Shown here: positions 9,913-23,128 of the stretch, piece by piece
Position numbering within the stretch: the stretch's first letter is position 1
How the letters are laid out: each line of letters starts with the position of its first letter
NCBI GenBank assembly: GCA_036417435.1
Contig: CM070899.1
Span: 103,790,368-103,854,367, forward strand
Source of the DNA: Inia geoffrensis
Lineage: Eukaryota; Chordata; Mammalia; Artiodactyla; Iniidae
Reading direction: 5' to 3'
Length of the DNA stretch: 64,000 bases
The notes under the pieces: generated by a model
Seen by the model: the letters and a program-made list of their open reading frames with translations, nothing else
The model's database searches: none
Told to the model about the DNA's origin: nothing
Program-made: the position numbers and the translations under genes

Positions 9913-12900
9913 GGGTACAGCTACGTGTATAATTGTATCGGGTGGCTGTACAACTCAAACAGACACAACATTGTATATGAACTAGGCTGAAACGGAAAAG
10001 GACTGTTCAATGACAAGGCAAGTGAGGGCTTAAGAAATGCCTACTCTGTTACCTCAGGCCTCTGTGATGTTGTTACCACGGTAACGGCCCCTGGAGCCTC
10101 GGCAGGCCTGGGTCCCACGGCCGGAGCCTGCTGCTGCTGAGGCAGCAAGGGAGGAGGACGTGCCACCTGACCAGCGGCACCTCGGGCCGCTACTGCCCAT
10201 TCTCCCCTGCGTGTTACCGCAGTGTCCCGATCCAACGTGGCCCTCGTACAGGTAAGCAAAGCCTGCTGTACCCAAATGAGTGTGGAGCAGCTGAGAGGGA
10301 AGAGCGGTGAGGAAACCGGATCTCCACAGCTCCTGCTAGGCAGGTTCCCACCTCCAGCCCCGTTCATCAGAGTCGCCCCACCTGCGAACAACGGCACCCT
10401 CCGAGTAGCCAACCTGAAAGGCTTCCGATATGCCTGGGGTGGGGCAGTGCAGGTTCAGGGGCAGGAGGTGAGCATACACAAGCCCAGGATTGTGTGTTTA
10501 GCCGCGTTCGACTCCCCATTTCCAATCCGACACCGGGATCCCCGCTAAGGCTTTCTTTCCCCAAGTTACCAGAGACGACACGGAGTAGTGCTGCCGCCTT
10601 GTGGCACACTGCCGTAACAACATTATCAACTGTGCTGGAAGGCAACTATCATTCACAAGGCCTAAGGCCTGAGGCTTTGCAGACACAACGCTGCCCTCAA
10701 GAAATATCCTGGGCTGGGTAATGTGAAATGAATTCAAATCAGGCCCGACTCTCAGGCGGAAAGCTTTCAAGACCTCAGTGATACTCACCTGCGTTTTAGA
10801 AAACAGCAGATTCAAATGAAAAGATGCTCAGGATCTGTCATGATTAGAGAGTGAAAAGAAAGCTAGACGAGGAGTTCCCTGTCTGCGGTCCTCTTAAATC
10901 CTAAAATTTTAAGTGCTCAAGAGGGCATGCCAAAAGGAGAAGCCAGCTATTGCTGTTGGTGCGATTGTAAATTGGTAACAGCCGCTATGAGGATCAGTAG
11001 GCACATTCCTGACCAAACTGAACACTGGAGGTACCACGAGATTCGGCAACCCCGCTGCAGGTCGTAGAACCAGAGACTAGCATCATTGGAAGGAAGCACT
11101 TGCACCCCAGCATTCCTTGTGGTACCCTTGACCCCAACGAAGACATACAAACGAACCAACTGTCGAGCGAGTGGTGAAGGGAGAAAGATGGGCTGCTACC
11201 TACACACCCTCGACTAGCACTCAGCCACAGAACAAAATGAACTCATACTATTTGCAGCAGCATGGGTGGAGCACTAGATGATCTCACTAATTCTGGTCAA
11301 TTAGAGGCAACAAGACACATTTGCCCAGATACCACTTATGTGTGCAGTCTCAATAGGGATACAAAGGAAGCTAGTAAAGAAAGGAAACACAGGTTCACAA
11401 AGGGAAGAAAGAAGCGAGGGGTTCCCACAGGGGCAAATTGGAGACCGGGGAAGGGGGAATTAGGAGATTGGGATTAACAGTAACACACTTAACGTATCCA
11501 AAAGTGCTCATCAAGGGCAACACACCCAAAAGCACAGGGAATGCTACAACACATTCCACGATAAACTAACAGGGCAAAGAATCCGAAACCCTACAGGTAC
11601 AGCTACGTTTATACTTGCATCAAGTGGCTGTAGAACTCAAACAGACGCAACACTGTATATGAACTAGGCTGAAAGAAAAAAGGACTGTTCAATGACAAGG
11701 CAAGTAAGGGGTTAAGACATGCCCACTTTCTTACCTCAGGCCTCTTTGTCGTCGGCGGGTGTCAGACCCCTGGAGCCTCAGCAGGCCTGTGTCCCGCGGC
11801 TGGAGGATGCTGCTGCTCTTCTCCCCTGCGTGGTACCACAATCTCCTGATCCAACATGGCCCTCCTACAGGTAAGCATAGCCTGGTGTACCCAAAAGATG
11901 GTGGAACAGCTGAGAGGGAAGGGCTGTTAAGAAACCAGATCTCCACAGCTCCTGCTAGGCAAGTTCCCACCTCCAGCCCACTTCATTAGAGTCGCCCCAC
12001 CTGCGAACCACGGCACCCTCCGAGTAGCCCACTGGCAAGGCCTGCGACATGCCTGGGGTGGGGCAGTGCAGGTGAAGGGGCAGGAGGTGAGCCTACAAAA
12101 GACCAGGGATGTGTGTTTAGCTGCGTTCGACTCCCCATTTCCAATACAACGCCGGGAACCCCGCTAAGGCTTTGCTTCCCCACTTTACCAGAGACGACAC
12201 GGAGTAGTGCTGCCGCCTTTTGGCACACTGCCGTAACAACCTTACCAACTGTGCTGAAGGGCACCTATCATTCACAAGGCTTAAGGCCTACGGCTTTGCA
12301 GACACAACCCTGCCCTCAAGAAATATCCTGCGCTGGGTAATCTGAAACGAATTCAAATCACGCCCGACTCTCAGGCGGGAACCTTTCAAGAAGTCAGTGG
12401 TACTCACCGGCGTTTTAGAAAACAGCACATTCAACCCAAAAGATGCTCAGGATCTGTCATGATTGGAGAGTGGAAAGAAAGCTAGACGAGGTGTTCCCTG
12501 GCTGCAGTCCTCTCAAACCCTAAAAGAGTAAGATCTCAACAGGACATGCCAGAAAGAGAAGCCAGGCATTGCTGTTGGTCGGATTGTAAATTGCTAACAG
12601 CCTGTAATGAGGATCACTAGGCATGTTCCTTACCAAACTAAACACTGGATGTACCACCAGATTCGGCAACCCCGCTACAGGTCGCGTAACCAGAGACTGG
12701 CATCATTGGAAGGAAGCACTTGCAGCCCAGCTGTCCTTGTGTTACCCATGACCACAGGCAAGACATACAAACGAACGAAATGGGGAGCGAGGGGTGAATG
12801 GAGAAAGATGTTCTGCTACCTACACACCCTCGACTACCACTCAGCCACAGGGCAAAATGAACCCATAGTCTTTGCAGCAGCCTGGGTGGAGCAGTAGATG

Positions 12901-13216
12901 ATCTCACTAATTCTGGTCAATTAGAGGCAGCAAGACACATATCCCCGCATATCACACTTATGTGTGCCGTCTAAATACGGATACTCTGGAAGCTAGTACA
13001 CAAAGGAAACTCAGGCTCGCAAAGGGAAGAAAGAAGCCTGGAGTTCCCTGAGGGGGAAATTGGAGACCGAGGAAGGTTGAATTAGGAGGTCGGGATTCAC
13101 AGAAACACGCTTAACGTATCCAAAAGTGCTCATCAAGGGCGACCCACGCGCAAGCACAGGGAACGCTACAAAACATTCCTCAATAAACGAAGATTGCAAA
13201 GAATCCGAAACCCTAC
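9913..13216. repeat. Unit 4 (class I)
   Basis: Complete class I unit, partner of unit 10. Alpha shares the G7386/G7419-type variants of unit 3, so units 3 and 4 look like an older local duplication. Markers shared with unit 10 are A11310, A12102 and T12184. G12625 is private to this unit; unit 10 has A32449. Confidence 0.95.
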
Positions 13217-16200
13217 GGGTACAGCTACGTGTATAATTGCATCGGGTGGCTGTACAACTCAAACAGACACAACATTGTATATGAACTAGGCTGAAACGGA
13301 AAAGGACTGTTCAATGACAAGGCAAGTGAGGGCTTAAGAAATGCCTACTCTGTTACCTCAGGCCTCTGTGATGTTGTTACCACGGTAACGGCCCCTGGAG
13401 CCTCGGCAGGCCTGGGTCCCACGGCCGGAGCCTGCTGCTGCTGAGGCAGCAAGGGAGGAGGACGTGCCACCTGACCAGCGGCACCTCGGGCCGCTACTGC
13501 CCATTCTCCCCTGCGTGTTACCGCAGTGTCCCGATCCAACGTGGCCCTCGTACAGGTAAGCAAAGCCTGCTGTACCCAAATGAGTGTGGAGCAGCTGAGA
13601 GGGAAGAGCGGTGAGGAAACCGGATCTCCACAGCTCCTGCTAGGCAGGTTCCCACCTCCAGCCCCGTTCATCAGAGTCGCCCCACCTGCGAACAACGGCA
13701 CCCTCCGAGTAGCCAACCTGAAAGGCTTCCGATATGCCTGGGGTGGGGCAGTGCAGGTTCAGGGGCAGGAGGTGAGCATACACAAGCCCAGGATTGTGTG
13801 TTTAGCCGCGTTCGACTCCCCATTTCCAATCCGACACCGGGATCCCCGCTAAGGCTTTCTTTCCCCAAGTTACCAGAGACGACACGGAGTAGTGCTGCCG
13901 CCTTGTGGCACACTGCCGTAACAACATTATCAACTGTGCTGAAAGGCAACTATCATTCACAAGGCCTAAGGCCTGAGGCTTTGCAGACACAACCCTGCCC
14001 TCAAGAAATATCCTGGGCTGGGTAATCTGAAAGGAGTTCAAATCAGGTCCGACTCTCAGGCGGAAAGCTTTCAAGACCTCAGTGATACTCACCTGCGTTT
14101 TAGAAAACAGCACATTCAAATGAAAAGATGCTCAGGATCTGTCATGATTAGAGAGTGAAAAGAAAGCTAGACGAGGAGTTCCCTGTCTGCGGTCCTCTTA
14201 AATCTTAAAATTTTAAGTGCTCAAGAGGGCATGCCAAAAGGAGAAGCCAGCTATTGCTGTTGGTGCGATTGTAAATTGGTAACAGCCGCTATGAGGATCA
14301 GTAGGCACATTCCTGACCAAACTGAACACTGGAGGTACCACGAGATTCGGCAACCCCGCTGCAGGTCGTAGAACCAGAGACTAGCATCATTGGAAGGAAG
14401 CACTTGCACCCCAGCATTCCTTGTGGTACCCTTGACCCCAACGAAGACATACAAACGAACCAACTGTCGAGCGAGTGGCGAAGGGAGAAAGATGGGCTGC
14501 TACCTACACACCCTCGACTAGCACTCAGCCACAGAACAAAATGAACTCATACTATTTGCAGCAGCATGGGTGGAGCACTAGATGATCTCACTAATTCTGG
14601 TCAATTAGAGGCAGCAAGACACATTTGCCCAGATACCACTTATGTGTGCAGTCTCAATAGGGATACAAAGGAAGCTAGTAAAGAAAGGAAACACAGGTTC
14701 ACAAAGGGAAGAAAGAAGCGAGGGGTTCCCACAGGGGCAAATTGGAGACCGGGGAAGGGGGAATTAGGAGATTGGGATTAACAGTAACACACTTAACGTA
14801 TCCAAAAGTGCTCATCAAGGGCAACACACCCAAAAGCACAGGGAATGCTACAACACATTCCACGATAAACTAACAGGGCAAAGAATCCGAAACCCTACAG
14901 GTACAGCTACGTTTATACTTGCATCAAGTGGCTGTAGAACTCAAACAGACGCAACACTGTATATGAACTAGGCTGAAAGAAAAAAGGACTGTTCAATGAC
15001 AAGGCAAGTAAGGGGTTAAGACATGCCCACTTTCTTACCTCAGGCCTCTTTGTCGTCGGCGGGTGTCAGACCCCTGGAGCCTCAGCAGGCCTGTGTCCCG
15101 CGGCTGGAGGATGCTGCTGCTCTTCTCCCCTGCGTGGTACCACAATCTCCTGATCCAACATGGCCCTCCTACAGGTAAGCATAGCCTGGTGTACCCAAAA
15201 GATGGTGGAACAGCTGAGAGGGAAGGGCTGTTAAGAAACCGGATCTCCACAGCTCCTGCTAGGCAAGTTCCCACCTCCAGCCCAATTCATTAGAGTCGCC
15301 CCAACTGCGAACCACGGCACCCTCCGAGTAGCCCACTGGCAAGGCCTGCGACATGCCTGGGGTGGGGCAGTGCAGGTGAAGGGGCAGGAGGTGAGCCTAC
15401 AAAAGCCCAGGGATGTGTGTTTAGCTGCGTTCGACTCCCCATTTCCAATACAACGCCGGGAACCCCGCTAAGGCTTTGGTTCCCCACGTTACCAGAGACG
15501 ACACGTAGTAGTGCTGCCGCCTTTTGGCACACTGCCGTAACAACTTTACCAACTGTGCTGAAGGGCACCTATCATTCACAAGGCTTAAGGCCTACGGCTT
15601 TGCAGACACAACCCTGCCCTCAAGAAATATCCTGCGCTGGGTAATCTGAAACGAATTCAAATCACGCCCGACACTCAGGCAGGAACCTCTCAAGAAGTCA
15701 GTGGTACTCACCGGCGTTTTAGAAAACAGCACATTCAAAACAAAATATGCTCAGTATCTGTCATGATTCGAGAGTGGAAAGAAAGCTAGACGAGGTGTTC
15801 CCTGGCTGCAGTCCTCTCAAACCCTAAAAGCGTAAGAGCTCAACAGGGCATGCCAGAAAGAGAAGCCAGGCATTGCTGTTGGTCGGATTGTAAATTGCTA
15901 ACAGCCAGTAATGAGGATCACTAGGCATATTCCTTACCAAACTAAACACTGGATGTACCACCAGATTCGGCAACCCCGCTACAGGTCGTGTAACCAGAGA
16001 CTGGCATCATTGGAAGGAAGCACTTGCAGCCCAGCTGTCCTTGTGGTACCTATGACCACAGCCAAGACATACAAACGAACGAAATGGGGAGCGAGGGGTG
16101 AATGGAGAAAGATGTTCTGCTACCTACACACCCTCGACTACCACTCAGCCACAGGGCAAAATGAACCCATAGTCTTTGCAGCAGCCTGGGTGGAGCAGTA

Positions 16201-16520
16201 GATGATCTCACTAATTCTGGTCAATTAGAGGCAGCAAGACACATATCTCCGCATATCACACTTATGTGTGCCGTCTAAATACGGATACTATGGAAGCTGC
16301 TACACAAAGGAAACTCAGGCTCACAAAGGGAAGAAAGAAGCCTGGAGTTCCCTGAGGGGGAAATTGGAGACCGGGGAAGGGTGAAGTAGGAGGTCGGGAT
16401 TCACAGAAACACGCTTAACGTATCGAAAAGTGCTCATCAAGGGCGACCCACGCGCAAGCACGGGGAACGCTACAAAACATTCCTCAATAAACGAAGAGTG
16501 CAAAGAATCCGAAACCCTAC
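13217..16520. repeat. Unit 5 (class I alpha, class II beta)
   Basis: Mosaic unit and partner of unit 11. Alpha is class I, with AAAGGAGTTC near 14031 and the 14-bp palindrome CTTAAAATTTTAAG at 14204-14217. Beta switches to class II, with CCCAATTCAT near 15283, GCTTTGGTTCC near 15474 and ACACGTAGTAG near 15502. The class II block begins in this beta half. Confidence 0.93.
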
Positions 16521-19500
16521 GGGTACAGCTACGTGTATAATGGCATCGGGTGGCTGTACAACTCAAACAGACACAACACTGTATATGAACTAGGCTCAAA
16601 CGGAAAAGGGCTGTTCAATGACAAGGCAAGTGAGGGCTTAAGAAATGCCTACTCTGTTACCTTAGGCCTCTGTGATGTCGTTACCACGGTAACGGCCCCT
16701 GGAGCCTCGGCAGGCCTGGGTCCCACGGCCGGAGCCGCCTGCTGCTGAGGCAGCAAGGGAGGAGGACGTGCCACCTGACCAGCGGCACCTCGGGCCGCTA
16801 CTGCCCATTCTCCCCTGCGTGTTACCGCAGTGTCCCGATCCAACGTGGCCCTCGTACAGGTAAGCAAATCCTGGTGTACCCAAATGAGGGTGGAGCAGCT
16901 GAGAGGGAAGAGCGGTGAGGAAACCGGATCTCCACAGCTCCTGCTAGGCAGGTTCCCACCTCCAGCCCCCATCATCAGAGTCGCCCCACCTGCGAACCAC
17001 GGCACCCTCCGAATAGCCCACCTGAAAGGCTTCCGATATGCCTGGGGTGGGGCAGTGCAGGTTCAGGGGCAGGAGGTGAGCATACACAAGCCCAGGATTG
17101 TGTGTTTAGCCGCGTTCGACTCCCCATTTCCAATCCGACACCTGGATCCCCGCTAAGGCTTTCTTTCCCCAAGTTACCAGAGACGACACGGAGTAGTGCT
17201 GCCTCCTTGTGGCACACTGCCGTAACAACATTACCAACTGTGCTGAAAGGCAACTATCATTCACAAGGACTAAGGCCTGCGGCTTTGCAGACACAACCCT
17301 GCCCTCAAGAAATATCCTGGGCTGGGTAATCTGAAATGAATTCAAATCAGGCCCGACTCTCAGGCGGAAAGCTTTCAAGACCTCAGTGGTACTCACCTGC
17401 ATTTTAGAAAACTGCACATTCAAATGAAAAGATGCTCAGGATCTGTCATGATTAGAGAGTGAAAAGAAAGCTAGACGAGGAGTTCCCTGTCTGCGGTTCT
17501 CTCAAATCCTAAAATTTTAAGTGCTCAAGAGGGCATGCCAAAAGGAGAAGCCAGCTATTGCTCTTGGTGCGATTGTAAATTGGTAACAGCCGCTATGAGG
17601 ATCAGTAGGCACATTCCTGACCAAACTGAACGCTGGAGGTACCACGAGATTCGGCAACCCCGCTGCAGGTCGTAGAACCAGTGACTAGCATCATTGGAAG
17701 GAAGCAGTTGCACCCCAGCATTCCATGTGGTACCGTTGACCCCAAAGAAGACATACAAACGAACCAACTGTCGAGCGAGTGGCGAAGGGAGAAAGATGTG
17801 CTGCTACCTACACACCCTCGACTAGCACTCAGCCACAGAACAAAATGAACTCATACTATTTGCAGCAGCATGGGTGGAGCACTAGATGATCTCACTAATT
17901 CTGGTCAATTAGAGGCAGCAAGACACATTTGCCCCGATACCACTTATGTGTGCAGCCTCAATAGGGATACAAAGGAAGCTAGTAAAGAAAGGAAACACAG
18001 GTTCACAAAGGGAAGAAAGAAGCGAGGGGTTCCCACAGGGGCAAATTGGAGACCGGGGAAGGGGGAATTAGGAGATTGGGATTAACAGTAACACACTTAA
18101 CGTATCCAAAAGTGCTCATCAAGGGCAACACACCCAAAAGCACAGGGAATGCTACAACACATTCCTCGATAAACTAACAGGGCAAAGAATCCGAAACCCT
18201 ACAGGTACAGCTACGTTTATACTTGCATCAAGTGGCTGTAGAACTCAAACAGACGCAACACTGTATATGAACTAGGCTGAAAGAAAAAAGGACTGTTCAA
18301 TGACAAGGCAAGTAAGGGGTTAAGAAATGCCCACTTTCTTACCTCAGGCCTCTTTGTCGTCGGCGGGTGTCAGACCCCTGGAGCCTCAGCAGGCCTGTGT
18401 CCCGCGGCTGGAGGATGCTGCTGCTCTTCTCCCCTGCGTGGTACCACAATCTCCCGATCCAACATGGCCCTCCTACAGGTAAGCATAGCCTGGTGTACCC
18501 AAATGATGGTGGAACAGCTGAGAGGGAAGGGCTGTGAAGAAACCGGATCTCCACAGCTCCTGCTAGGCAAGATCCCACCTCCAGCCCACTTCATTAGAGT
18601 CGCCCCACCTGCGAACCACGGCACCCTCCGAGTAGCCCACTGGCAAGGCCTGCGACATGCCTGGGGTGGGGCAGTGCAGGTGAAGGGGCAGGAGGTGAGC
18701 CTACAAAAGCCCAGGGATGTGTGTTTAGCTGCGTTCGACTCCCCATTTCCAATACAACGCCGGGAACCCCGCTAAGGCTTTGGTTCCCCACGTTACCAGA
18801 GACGACACGTAGTAGTGCTGCCGCCTTTTGGCACACTGCCGTAACAACCTTACCAACTGTGCTGAAGGGCACCTATCATTCACAAGGCTTAAGGCCTACG
18901 GCTTTGCACACACAACCCTGCCCTCAAGAAATATCCTGCGCTGGGTAATCTGAAACGAATTCAAATCACGCCCGACACTCAGGCAGGAACCTCTCAAGAA
19001 GTCAGTGGTACTCACCGGCGTTTTAGAAAACAGCACATTCAAAACAAAATATGCTCAGTATCTGTCATGATTCGAGAGTGGAAAGAAAGCTAGACGAGGT
19101 GTTCCATGGCTGCAGTCCTCTCAAACCCTAAAAGCGTAAGAGCTCAACAGGGCATGCCAGAAAGAGAAGCCAGGTATTGCTGTTGGTCGGATTGTAAATT
19201 GCTAACAGCCAGTAATGAGGATCACTAGGCATATTCCTTACCAAACTAAACACTGGATGTACCACCAGATTCGGCAACCCCGCTACAGGTCGCGTAACCA
19301 GAGACTGGCATCATTGGAAGGAAGCACTTGCAGCCCAGCTGTCCTTGTGTTACCCATGACCACAGCCAAGACATACAAACGAACGAAATGGGGAGCGAGG
19401 GGTGAATGGAGAAAGATGTTCTGCTACCTACACACCCTCGACTACCACTCAGCCACAGGGCAAAATGAACCCATAGTCTTTGCAGCAGCCTGGGTGGAGC

Positions 19501-19824
19501 AGTAGATGATCTCACTAATTCTGGTCAATTAGAGGCAGCAAGACACATATCCCCGCATATCACACTTATGTGTGCCGTCTAAATACGGATACTCTGGAAG
19601 CTAGTACACAAAGGAAACTCAGGCTCACAAAGGGAAGAAAGAAGCCTGGAGTTCCCTGAGGGGGAAATTGGAGACCGAGGAAGGTTGAAGTAGGAGGTCG
19701 GGATTCACAGAAACACGCTTAACGTATCCAAAAGTGCTCATCAAGGGCGACCCACGCGCAAGCACAGGGAACGCTACAAAACATTCCTCAATAAACGAAG
19801 ATTGCAAAGAATCCGAAACCCTAC
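16521..19824. repeat. Unit 6 (class II)
   Basis: Complete class II unit, partner of unit 12. Alpha has ATAATGGCATC at its start, GAGCCGCCTGC near 16733, T17143, and a changed CTCF-like core (CTGCCTCCTTGTGG at 17199). A18572 and A19106 are private relative to unit 12. Confidence 0.95.
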
Positions 19825-22800
19825 GGGTACAGCTACGTGTATAATGGCATCGGGTGGCTGTACAACTCAAACAGACACAACACTGTATATGAACTAGGCT
19901 CAAACGGAAAAGGGCTGTTCAATGACAAGGCAAGTGAGGGCTTAAGAAATGCCTACTCTGTTACCTTAGGCCTCTGTGATGTCGTTACCACGGTAACGGC
20001 CCCTGGAGCCTCGGCAGGCCTGGGTCCCACGGCCGGAGCCGCCTGCTGCTGAGGCAGCAAGGGAGGAGGACGTGCCACCTGACCAGCGGCACCTCGGGCC
20101 GCTACTGCCCATTCTCCCCTGCGTGTTACCGCAGTGTCCCGATCCAACGTGGCCCTCGTACAGGTAAGCAAATCCTGGTGTACCCAAATGAGGGTGGAGC
20201 AGCTGAGAGGGAAGAGCGGTGAGGAAACCGGATCTCCACAGCTCCTGCTAGGCAGGTTCCCACCTCCAGCCCCCATCATCAGAGTCGCCCCACCTGCGAA
20301 CCACGGCACCCTCCGAATAGCCCACCTGAAAGGCTTCCGATATGCCTGGGGTGGGGCAGTGCAGGTTCAGGGGCAGGAGGTGAGCATACACAAGCCCAGG
20401 ATTGTGTGTTTAGCCGCGTTCGACTCCCCATTTCCAATCCGACACCGGGATCCCCGCTAAGGCTTTCTTTCCCCAAGTTACCAGAGACGACACGGAGTAG
20501 TGCTGCCGCCTTGTGGCACACTGCCGTAACAACATTATCAACTGTGCTGAAAGGCAACTATCATTCACAAGGCCTAAGGCCTGAGGCTTTGCAGACACAA
20601 CCCTGCCCTCAAGAAATATCCTGGGCTGGGTAATCTGAAATGAATTCAAATCAGGCCCGACTCTCAGGCGGAAAGCTTTCAAGACCTCAGTGATACTCAC
20701 CTGCGTTTTAGAAAACAGCAGATTCAAATGAAAAGATGCTCAGGATCTGTCATGATTAGAGAGTGAAAAGAAAGCTAGACGAGGAGTTCCCTGTCTGCGG
20801 TCCTCTTAAATCCTAAAATTTTAAGTGCTCAAGAGGGCATGCCAAAAGGAGAAGCCAGCTATTGCTGTTGGTGCGATTGTAAATTGGTAACAGCCGCTAT
20901 GAGGATCAGTAGGCACATTCCTGACCAAACTGAACACTGGAGGTACCACGAGATTCGGCAACCCCGCTGCAGGTCGTAGAACCAGAGACTAGCATCATTG
21001 GAAGGAAGCACTTGCACCCCAGCATTCCTTGTGGTACCCTTGACCCCAACGAAGACATACAAACGAACCAACTGTCGAGCGAGTGGCGAAGGGAGAAAGA
21101 TGGGCTGCTACCTACACACCCTCGACTAGCACTCAGCCACAGAACAAAATGAACTCATACTATTTGCAGCAGCATGGGTGGAGCACTAGATGATCTCACT
21201 AATTCTGGTCAATTAGAGGCAGCAAGACACATTTGCCCAGATACCACTTATGTGTGCAGTCTCAATAGGGATACAAAGGAAGCTAGTAGAGAAAGGAAAC
21301 ACAGGTTCACAAAGGGAAGAAAGAAGCGAGGGGTTCCCACAGGGGCAAATTGGAGACCGGGGAAGGGGGAATTAGGAGATTGGGATTAACAGTAACACAC
21401 TTAACGTATCCAAAAGTGCTCATCAAGGGCAACACACCCAAAAGCACAGGGAATGCTACAACACATTCCACGATAAACTAACAGGGCAAAGAATCCGAAA
21501 CCCTACAGGTACAGCTACGTTTATACTTGCATCAAGTGGCTGTAGAACTCAAACAGACGTAACACTCTATATGAACTAGGCTGAAAGAAAAAAGGACTGT
21601 TCAATGACAAGGCAAGTAAGGGGTTAAGACATGCCCACTTTCTTACCTCAGGCCTCTTTGTCGTCGGCGGGTGTCAGACCCCTGGAGCCTCAGCAGGCCT
21701 GTGTCCCGCGGCTGGAGGATGCTGCTGCTCTTCTCCCCTGCGTGGTACCACAATCTCCTGATCCAACATGGCCCTCCTACAGGTAAGCATAGCCTGGTGT
21801 ACCCAAAAGATGGTGGAACAGCTGAGAGGGAAGGGCTGTTAAGAAACCGGATCTCCACAGCTCCTGCTAGGCAAGTTCCCACCTCCAGCCCACTTCATTA
21901 GAGTCGCCCCACCTGCGAACCACGGCACCCTCCGAGTAGCCCACTGGCAAGGCCTGCGACATGCCTGGGGTGGGGCAGTGCAGGTGAAGGGGCAGGAGGT
22001 GAGCCTACAAAAGCCCAGGGATGTGTGTTTAGCTGCGTTCGACTCCCCATTTCCAATACAACGCCGGGAACCCCGCTAAGGCTTTGCTTCCCCACGTTAC
22101 CAGAGACGACACGGAGTAGTGCTGCCGCCTTTTGGCACACTGCCGTAACAACCTTACCAACTGTGCTGAAGGGCACCTATCATTCACAAGGCTTAAGGCC
22201 TACGGCTTTGCAGACACAACCCTGCCCTCAAGAAATATCCTGCGCTGGGTAATCTGAAACGAATTCAAATCACGCCCGGCTCTCAGGCGGGAACCTTTCA
22301 AGAAGTCAGTGGTACTCACCGGCGTTTTAGAAAACAGCACATTCAACCCAAAAGATGCTCAGGATCTGTCATGATTCGAGAGTGGAAAGAAAGCTAGACG
22401 AGGTGTTCCCTGGCTGCAGTCCTCTCAAACCCTAAAAGAGTAAGATCTCAACAGGACATGCCAGAAAGAGAAGCCAGGTATTGCTGTTGGTCGGATTGTA
22501 AATTGCTAACAGCCTGTAATGAGGATCACTAGGCATATTCCTTACCAAACTAAACACTGGATGTACCACCAGATTCGGCAACCCCGCTACAGGTCGTGTA
22601 ACCAGAGACTGACATCATTGGAAGGAAGCACTTGCAGCCCAGCTGTCCTTGTGTTACCCATGACCACAGCCAAGACATACAAACGAACGAAATGGGGAGC
22701 GAGGGGTGAATGGAGAAAGATGTTCTGCTACCTACACACCCTCGACTACCACTCAGCCACAGGGCAAAATGAACCCATAGTCTTTGCAGCAGCCTGGGTG

Positions 22801-23128
22801 GAGCAGTAGATGATCTCACTAATTCTGGTCAATTAGAGGCAGCAAGACACATATCCCCGCATATCACACTTATGTGTGCCGTCTAAATACGGATACTCTG
22901 GGAGCTAGTACACAAAGGAAACTCAGGCTCACAAAGGGAAGAAAGAAGCCTGGAGTTCCCTGAGGGGGAAATTGGAGACAGAGGAAGGTTGAAGTAGGAG
23001 GTCGGGATTCACAGAAACACGCTTAACGTATCCAAAAGTGCTCATCAAGGGCGACCCACGTGCAAGCACAGGGAACGCTACAAAACATTCCTCAATAAAC
23101 GAAGATTGCAAAGAATCCGAAACCCTAC
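19825..23128. repeat. Unit 7 (chimeric: class II start, then unit-1 type)
   Basis: Junction unit. Bases up to 20323 follow class II (units 6, 12 and 13). From 20447 the unit follows unit 1, including G21289, C21567 and the E-box CACGTG at 23057-23062. The 123-bp interval 20324-20446 holds the crossover, or one edge of a conversion tract. This is the clearest recombination scar in the window. Confidence 0.94.

Larger units (their letters stand above)
561..20384. repeat. Six-unit duplication (19,824 bp), first copy
   Basis: This segment matches the next 19,824 bp almost base for base. The true left edge lies somewhere in 500-622 and the right edge in 20324-20446; midpoints are given. Private variants of units 1-6 reappear in units 7-12 at +19,824: G1465/G21289, C4416/C24240, A11310/A31134 and A12102/A31926. 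Five differences were found: 8344/28168, 12625/32449, 18572/38396, 19106/38930 and 19677/39501. The duplication is therefore very recent, or an assembly duplication. Confidence 0.93.

Noticed and set aside
16533..16748. 71-codon open frame specific to class II alphas
   Set aside because: It exists only because one base creates an ATG (ATAATGG). The same reading is untranslatable from an ATG in class I units, and there is no sign of coding constraint.
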